From Streptomyces hayashii (GTDB lineage Bacteria; Actinomycetota; Actinomycetes; Streptomycetales; Streptomycetaceae): 38,590 nucleotides of DNA. Below are positions 34,024-38,590 of the stretch, one piece after another. The notes beneath the pieces were generated by a model that had not been told where the DNA came from, did no database searches, and saw only the letters and a list, made by a program, of their open reading frames with translations. The translations under genes were made by a program, and so were the position numbers. Position 1 is the stretch's first letter. Each line of letters opens with the position of its first letter. Location of the stretch: the NCBI RefSeq assembly GCF_024539815.1, contig NZ_JAHHIU010000133.1, positions 1 to 38,590 of the forward strand, given 5' to 3'.

Positions 34024-34580
34024 CACGCCGTCACCCCCCGCTCTTCCAGAGCCAGCTTCATCGACCGCAGGGCGTAGAACACCCGGGAGCGCACGGTGCC
34101 ACTGGGTATACCCAGCGTCTCGGCCGCCTCGTTGACGGTACGCCCCTTGAAGTACGTCTCGACGAGCACCTCCCGGTGGGCCGGGGTCAGGTCGTCGAGC
34201 GCGTCGGACAGCGTCATCAGCCACAGCGCCTTGTCGATCTCGTCCTCCGCAGGAATGACCTCCAGCGGCGACGGGTCGACCTCCTGCGGCCGGGCCTGCC
34301 GGCTGCGGTGGCCGTCGATGACGATGCGGCGTGCGACCGTCACCAGCCAGGGGCGTACAGATCCGGTCGCTCGATTGAGCTGGCCGGCGTTCTTCCAGGC
34401 ACGGATGAGCGTCTCCTGCACGACGTCCTCGGCACGCTGCCGATCTCCGGCAACCAGGCGCAGGACATACGCAAGCAGGGGTCCGGCATGCTCCCGATAC
34501 AGAGCACGCATCAGCTCCTCGTCAGGTTCCGAGGGCTGGGACATGCGATGTCGGGCCCTCGATCCACGTTCATTGGCCAC
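34023..34580 (-). CDS. sigU: ECF sigma factor SigU
   Basis: A 185-residue ECF sigma factor (173 if an internal ATG at 34544 is used). Region 2 is LYREHAGPLLAYVLRLVAGD followed by AEDVVQETLIRAWK. Region 4 is LTPAHREVLVETYFKGRTVN followed by ETLGIPSGTVRSRVFYALR, the -35-binding helix-turn-helix. Unchecked SigU is reported to block aerial development in S. coelicolor. The GTG at 34580 is preferred because AAGGA lies 7 nt before it, whereas the ATG at 34544 has only a distant GAGGG. It is cotranscribed with rsuA. Confidence 0.9.
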   Translation of the reverse strand: MANERGSRARHRMSQPSEPDEELMRALYREHAGPLLAYVLRLVAGDRQRAEDVVQETLIRAWKNAGQLNRATGSVRPWLVTVARRIVIDGHRSRQARPQEVDPSPLEVIPAEDEIDKALWLMTLSDALDDLTPAHREVLVETYFKGRTVNEAAETLGIPSGTVRSRVFYALRSMKLALEERGVTA

Positions 34581-34894
34581 GGCCGCATCCTTGCGCACGC
34601 CCACCTCCGGTGTCCGGGGGTTCCCCCAGTCGGTCGCTCGACGACGGGTACGCAAGCGGAGTGTGGAGTGTTCAAAACGAGGGGACACTTTTCTTCCGGG
34701 TGTCATGACGAGGGGGACATGGGGGCACATTCCCACCTTCTTTTCTTTACATTTCCGCCACAGCGACAAGATCGCGGCGACTGCCCGTCGCCCGGCGCGG
34801 GTAAACGGTGTGTAATCGAAATCACTTCGACAGTTGGGCCTTCGCGTCGCACGAAAGCCGCATACCCGGCACGGGTTTGTGCGGCGACGGACCG
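34581..34894. other. 314-nt gap upstream of sigU
   Basis: This stretch should contain the sigU promoter. It includes an unusually A/T-rich patch around 34736-34755 and a TTGAAC-like hexamer (minus strand, near 34674), but no paired -10 at standard spacing was clear. No gene is seen. Confidence 0.6.
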
Positions 34895-35485
34895 TCAACT
34901 GCGCGCGAGCGCCGCCCGTCTGCGGTGCCTCGCGACCCGCTCCCGGTTCCCGCAGACCTCGCTGGAACACCAGCGCCGGCGCCGCCCCCGGGACATGTCG
35001 ACGTAGACGAGGGGACAGTTGTCCCCCGCGCACTGCCTGAGCCCCGCCCGGGCCACCGGATCGGTGAGCAGCTCCACCGTGTCCCGGGCCACCGCGGCCA
35101 GCAGCGCGGCGCACTCCGGCGGCCGGTCCAACGCCCGCACGAGCGAACCGTCTTCGCCGCGCACGGCACGCGGGGTGGGGGGCGCGGCCCTGGCCGCCTC
35201 GTTCACCCGGGCCAGCGCGCCGTCGTGGACCGCGAGGCCGTCGTACGGCACGGCGCCGCCCTGGGCGAGCCGGCCGTGCACCAACTGGCCGACGTTGCGG
35301 CGCAGTTCCCGGAAGGCCCCCGGCCAGGCGGCGTCGACCCGGGCGAGCGGGGCGCCCGGCGGGACGAGCCCGCAGCCGTGGATCCACGCGCACAACGACC
35401 CGATCGAGTCGAGCCGTTCGAAGGGGTGCGCGGTCGCGAGCAGGTCGAGACAGATCCGTCCGGCGTCGAACCGCAGCTCGTCCAT
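34895..35485 (-). CDS. ABATE/CGNR zinc-finger transcriptional regulator
   Basis: A 196-residue protein. The N-terminal ~140 residues form the ABATE (stress-induced regulator) domain, starting MDELRFDAGRICLDLLATA. The C-terminus is a CGNR zinc finger with four Cys (CAGDNC, then WCSSEVCGNRERVARHRRR) that probably binds DNA. The family acts as transcription regulators of unknown ligand. The ATG start at 35485 is the only good one. It lies about 315 nt upstream of sigU on the same strand, with no sign of coupling. Confidence 0.9.
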   Translation of the reverse strand: MDELRFDAGRICLDLLATAHPFERLDSIGSLCAWIHGCGLVPPGAPLARVDAAWPGAFRELRRNVGQLVHGRLAQGGAVPYDGLAVHDGALARVNEAARAAPPTPRAVRGEDGSLVRALDRPPECAALLAAVARDTVELLTDPVARAGLRQCAGDNCPLVYVDMSRGRRRRWCSSEVCGNRERVARHRRRAALARS

Positions 35486-35638
35486 GCGCGCGTCACCGCC
35501 AGCCGAGGAGCACCCCTGAGGAAACCGTTCCTTCCACAGTGCCCGGCCGCAGGCGCGACCGGAACCCCCCCGGACTCCCCCACCCGGGCCGGTGCGGCTC
35601 GGCCCGGACGCCCCCGCCGCGGGCCGCCGGGCCGTGCG

Positions 35639-35710
35639 CCTACCCGCCTACCCGCCTACCCGCCTACCCGCCTACGCACCAGCGCACCTACGCACCTACG
35701 CACCTACGCG
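35639..35710 (+). repeat. Nine-unit 8-bp tandem repeat at the nnaR stop codon
   Basis: Nine consecutive 8-bp units run without a gap: four exact CCTACCCG, then CCTACGCA, CCAGCGCA, CCTACGCA, CCTACGCA and CCTACGCG. On the minus strand eight units contain TAG, and the first unit in the nnaR direction supplies the nnaR stop (35706-35704). Confidence 0.9.
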
Positions 35711-36879
35711 TCCGCGTACTTCGCGTCCGAGGCCGGGTCCAGCGCCAGCCGGTAGCCCCGCTTCACCACCGTCTGGATCAGCTTCGGCGCGCCGAGGGCC
35801 GTCCGCAGCCGGGCCATCGCCGTCTCCACGGCGTGTTCGTCGCGGCCCGAGCCCGGCAGCGCCCGCAGCAGATCCGCCCGCGGCACCACCCAGCCCGGTC
35901 GCCGGGACAACGCCCGCAGCAACGACATCCCGGCCGGCGGCACCGGCCGCAGACACCCGTCCACCAGCACCGCGTGCCCCCGGATCTCCACCCGGTGCCC
36001 GGCGACCGGCAGTGCCCGCGCCCGCCCCGGCAGCTCCTGGCACAGCAGCTGCACGAGCGGCCCGAGCCGGAACCGCTCCGGCTGGACGGTGTCCACGCCC
36101 CGCGCCTGCAACGGCAGCGCGGTGACCGGGCCGACGCAGGCCGGCAGCACGTCGTGGTGCAGGGCGCGAAGCAGCTCGGGCAGCTGCCCGCGCTCCTCCG
36201 CGCGCGAGAACAGGGAGACGGCCGCGGGCGCGCTGGTGAAGGTGATCGCGTCCAGTCCGCGTGAGACGGCGGCGTCCAGGAGCCGGTCGAGCGGCGCGAT
36301 GTCCTCCGGCGGCATCCACCGGTAGACGGGCACCCCCACGACCTCCGCGCCCGCGGCCCGCAGCGACTCCACGAACCCGGGCAGGGGCTCGCCGTGCAGC
36401 TGGACGGCGACCCGGCGCCCCTCGACGCCCTCCTCCAGAAGCCGGTCGAGGACCTCGGCCATGGACTCGCTGGACGGCGACCACTCCTCCGTCAGCCCCG
36501 CGGCCCGCACCGCGCCCTTGACCTTGGGCCCGCGGGCCAGCAGCTCGACGCCGCCGAGCCGGGCCAGCAGCTGTTCGCCGAGCCCCCAGCCGTCGGCGGC
36601 CTCGACCCAGCCGCGGAAACCGATGGCCGTGGTGGCGACCACGACGTCCGGCGCCTGGTCGATGAGGTCCTTGGTGGCGGCGAGAAGCTCTCCGTCGTCG
36701 GCGAGCGGCACGATCCGCAGGGCGGGCGCGTGCAGCACCGCCGCACCGCGCCGCTGGAGCAGCGCGCCGAGCTCCTCGGCCCGGCGCGCGGCCGTCACGC
36801 CCACGGTGAAGCCCGCGAGCGGCCCGTGTTCGACGGCGCCCTGGGGGCCGGTGGCCGGTTGCTGCTGTTCCTCGTACAT
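35704..36879 (-). CDS. nnaR: HemD-like/winged-helix fusion regulator of nitrate assimilation (NnaR)
   Basis: A 391-residue two-domain protein. Residues about 20-265 have the uroporphyrinogen-III synthase fold (GFTVGVTAARRAEELGALLQ; DAITFTSAPAAVSLF). Residues about 295-385 form an OmpR-type winged helix (LVDGCLRPVPPAGMSLLRAL; DEHAVETAMARLRTALG; IQTVVKRGYRLAL). This fusion, next to narK, matches NnaR of S. coelicolor, reported as a GlnR-controlled regulator of nitrate/nitrite assimilation, and a mycobacterial counterpart beside narK. Whether the HemD part is catalytic or only senses a ligand is unclear. The ATG at 36879 is preceded by GGGACGAGA. The stop lies in an 8-bp repeat array. Confidence 0.9.
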   Translation of the reverse strand: MYEEQQQPATGPQGAVEHGPLAGFTVGVTAARRAEELGALLQRRGAAVLHAPALRIVPLADDGELLAATKDLIDQAPDVVVATTAIGFRGWVEAADGWGLGEQLLARLGGVELLARGPKVKGAVRAAGLTEEWSPSSESMAEVLDRLLEEGVEGRRVAVQLHGEPLPGFVESLRAAGAEVVGVPVYRWMPPEDIAPLDRLLDAAVSRGLDAITFTSAPAAVSLFSRAEERGQLPELLRALHHDVLPACVGPVTALPLQARGVDTVQPERFRLGPLVQLLCQELPGRARALPVAGHRVEIRGHAVLVDGCLRPVPPAGMSLLRALSRRPGWVVPRADLLRALPGSGRDEHAVETAMARLRTALGAPKLIQTVVKRGYRLALDPASDAKYADA

Positions 36880-36922
36880 AGTTCTCGTCCCGCTAGATTC
36901 GCGTTCCCACCTACATGCCGAC

Positions 36923-36950
36923 GAGCCTGTCAACGGCGCGTGACAGGCTC
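36923..36950. repeat. Perfect inverted repeat between narK and nnaR
   Basis: GAGCCTGTCA (36923-36932) and TGACAGGCTC (36941-36950) form a 10-bp stem with an 8-nt loop. On the minus strand it overlaps a perfect TTGACA hexamer (36933 to 36928). It could be a narK terminator, an attenuator or an operator in the nnaR promoter. Confidence 0.7.
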
Positions 36951-36961
36951 GGTTCGGCTTC

Positions 36962-36977
36962 ATGTCGCCAGTGTTAC
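36962..36977 (-). promoter_or_regulatory. Candidate GlnR box upstream of nnaR
   Basis: On the minus strand GTAAC-N6-GACAT matches the GlnR half-box pattern gTnAc-N6-GaAAc (first half exact, second half 3 of 5). It sits at the narK stop codon, about 85-100 nt before nnaR, which is known as a GlnR target in S. coelicolor. Confidence 0.4.
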
Positions 36978-36978
36978 G

Positions 36979-38373
36979 TCACACCTCGGCGTAGCTGAGC
37001 TGCGGCTTCGCCTCGGACGTCGAGCTGGACGCGGTCACCCTGCCCGCCGGGCGGCGAAGGTATACGGCCCAGGTGACGACGAAGCAGGCCGCGTAGAAGG
37101 CGAGGAAGGCGACGAACGCGCCGGTGCCGGAGCCGTAGGAGAGGAACGACTGACGGAACGCCAGGTTGATGCCGACGCCGCCGAGCGCGCCCACCGCGCC
37201 GATCAGCCCCATGGAGGCGCCCGACAGCCGCCGCCCGTACGCGGCGGCCTCCTCGCCCTCCAGGCCCCTGGCGACGGCCTTCGCCTGGAAGATGCCCGGG
37301 ATCATCTTGTACGTCGACCCGTTGCCGAGTCCGCTGAGCACGAACAGCACCACGAAGACGGCCACGAAGAGGGGCAGGGACTTCTGCATGCTGGCGAAGA
37401 CCAGGACGGCGGTGGCCGCGGCCATGCCGACGTAGTTGTAGAGGGTGATCTTCGCGCCGCCGTACCTGTCGGCCAGCCAGCCGCCCACCGGACGGATCAG
37501 CGAGCCGAGCAGCGGGCCGATGAAGGTGAGGTAGGCCGCCTGGAGGGGCGTCCGGCCGAACTGGTTGGTGAGGACCTGCCCGAAGGCGAAGCTGTAGCCG
37601 ATGAACGAGCCGAACGTGCCGACGTAGAGGAAGGACATGATCCAGGTGTGCGCGTCCTTCGCGGAGTCGATCGCGGCGCCGGTGTCGTTCTTCAGGGTCG
37701 CCAGGTTGTCCATGTACAGCGCGGCGAGCGTCGCGGCGAGGACGATCAGCGGGATGTAGATGCCGAGCAGCACGCGGGGCCCGCCGCTCGCGCCGATGAC
37801 GGCGAGGGCGATCAGCTGGATGACCGGCACGCCGATGTTGCCGCCGCCCGCGTTGAGTCCCAGCGCCCACCCCTTCTTACGGAGGGGGAAGAAGGCGTTG
37901 ATGTTGGTCATGGAGGAGGCGAAGTTGCCGCCGCCGATGCCCGCGATCAGGCCGACCAGCAGGAACGTGTCGAAGGAGGTCCCCGGCTTCATCACCGCGA
38001 ACGCGGCGACGCTGGGGATCAGCAGCAGCCCGGCCGAGATGATCGTCCAGTTCCGCCCGCCGAAGAGCGCGACGGCGAAGGTGTACGGCACCCGCACGAC
38101 CGCCCCGACCAGCGTCACCATGGACGTCAGCAGGAACTTGTCGGCGGGGGTGAGGCCGTACTCCGGACCCATGAAGAGCACCAGCACCGACCACATGGTC
38201 CAGATCGAGAATCCGATGTGCTCGGAGAGGACCGAGAAGAGGAGGTTGCGGCGGGCGACCTTCTCGCCCTTCTCGTTCCAGAAGGCCTCGTTCTCCGGGT
38301 CCCACTCCTCGATCCAGCGCCTCCCCTTCCTCGCGGGGGACGGGGGTGCGGGGGCTGTACTCGGGGCTGTCAT
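36979..38373 (-). CDS. narK: Nitrate/nitrite MFS transporter
   Basis: A 464-residue membrane protein of the NarK/NNP family with about 12 helices. Nitrate-signature-like segments are GIGGGNFASSMTNINAFFP and GLGNGSTYKMIPGIFQAKA, and the conserved substrate Arg is in RVPYTFAVALFGGR. It moves nitrate in, or exchanges nitrate and nitrite. The ATG follows GGAGG by about 4 nt. nnaR lies 99 nt downstream on the same strand, linking uptake to regulation. A GlnR-box-like site lies about 100 nt upstream. Confidence 0.94.
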   Translation of the reverse strand: MTAPSTAPAPPSPARKGRRWIEEWDPENEAFWNEKGEKVARRNLLFSVLSEHIGFSIWTMWSVLVLFMGPEYGLTPADKFLLTSMVTLVGAVVRVPYTFAVALFGGRNWTIISAGLLLIPSVAAFAVMKPGTSFDTFLLVGLIAGIGGGNFASSMTNINAFFPLRKKGWALGLNAGGGNIGVPVIQLIALAVIGASGGPRVLLGIYIPLIVLAATLAALYMDNLATLKNDTGAAIDSAKDAHTWIMSFLYVGTFGSFIGYSFAFGQVLTNQFGRTPLQAAYLTFIGPLLGSLIRPVGGWLADRYGGAKITLYNYVGMAAATAVLVFASMQKSLPLFVAVFVVLFVLSGLGNGSTYKMIPGIFQAKAVARGLEGEEAAAYGRRLSGASMGLIGAVGALGGVGINLAFRQSFLSYGSGTGAFVAFLAFYAACFVVTWAVYLRRPAGRVTASSSTSEAKPQLSYAEV

Positions 38374-38469
38374 GACGCCTCCACGTGCTCCGGGCTCGGG
38401 TGATTCGGGGGGATGAGCGGTGATGAGTCCCGAAGGTAGGGAGGGCGCGTTTCCGCGCTGTGGCTGTGG

Positions 38470-38485
38470 GTGACCGGAAAGGAAC
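38470..38485 (+). promoter_or_regulatory. Candidate GlnR box upstream of narK
   Basis: GTGAC-N6-GGAAC fits gTnAc-N6-GaAAc with one mismatch and is followed after another 6 nt by CTCAC. It lies about 97-112 nt before the narK start codon, a usual activator position for GlnR. Confidence 0.5.
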
Positions 38486-38531
38486 GTTGCTCTCACCTTG
38501 CGCGCGGGCCGGGTGAGAGGTCGCGGCGAGC

Positions 38532-38590
38532 TCAGCTCAGGGGCGGCTGCCCGTAGGGGTGGGGAGGCTGCGGCGGGTACGGGCCCGGGG
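38532..38590 (-). CDS. C-terminal tail of a Pro/Tyr-rich protein (runs off window)
   Basis: The last 19 codons of a reverse-strand gene enter the window, encoding PGPYPPQPPHPYGQPPLS before a TGA stop. Such Pro/Tyr/Gln-rich tails are common on Streptomyces membrane proteins. The protein body lies outside the window, so no function is given. Confidence 0.5.
   Translation of the reverse strand, partial: PGPYPPQPPHPYGQPPLS

Overview
The base composition (very high G+C, with G/C at most third codon positions), dense codon-biased genes, frequent GTG and TTG starts, and a set of actinomycete-specific families (an SsgA-like sporulation protein, DUF2510, DUF3039, class II HelD, a HemD–winged-helix fusion) place this window on a Streptomyces chromosome. 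From memory, the gene order follows the core-chromosome segment of Streptomyces coelicolor that runs from ssgG through hppD, murA, hup, malic enzyme, helD and rsuA/sigU to nnaR/narK. This looks like conserved backbone rather than a mobile island. No insertion sequence, prophage, CRISPR array or rRNA was seen.

Layout. 1-4.4 kb: N-terminal end of a DUF2510 protein, ssgG, a GlcD-type FAD oxidase and a TPR protein. 4.4-10 kb: hppD (tyrosine catabolism) divergent from an Lrp/AsnC regulator, which is followed closely by a four-gene OpuB/OsmU-like quaternary-amine or osmolyte ABC importer. 10-14.7 kb: a membrane-anchored Lon-type (S16) protease, an IclR regulator, a repeat-rich gap, an XPB-like SF2 helicase and a Fic/Doc toxin with a small antitoxin. 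14.8-18.4 kb: an MFS transporter, tRNA-Cys, a SUKH-4-type protein and G+C-rich repeats. 18.35-23.5 kb: a four-gene, translationally coupled xanthine-oxidase-family operon in the order FAD, 2Fe-2S, Mo subunit, then a 43-residue membrane peptide. 23.7-30.4 kb: GH20 hexosaminidase, DUF3039, YqgE, murA, hup and malic enzyme. 30.7-36.9 kb: helD, rsuA, sigU, a CGNR regulator and nnaR. The end holds narK and the C-terminal tail of another gene.

The most unusual element is the xanthine-oxidase-like operon. The FAD and Fe-S subunits keep their cofactor motifs. The Mo subunit has replaced several signature motifs, including the position of the catalytic Glu. The Fe-S subunit carries a roughly 380-residue low-complexity N-terminal extension, and the operon ends in a single-pass membrane microprotein. 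This could be a repurposed or non-canonical molybdo-flavoprotein complex.

Other points worth checking are a perfect inverted repeat that could hide the helD ribosome-binding site, GlnR-box-like sites at narK and nnaR, a nine-unit 8-bp tandem repeat at the nnaR stop codon, a 22-bp palindrome in front of the hexosaminidase gene, and several short tandem-repeat tracts in gaps.
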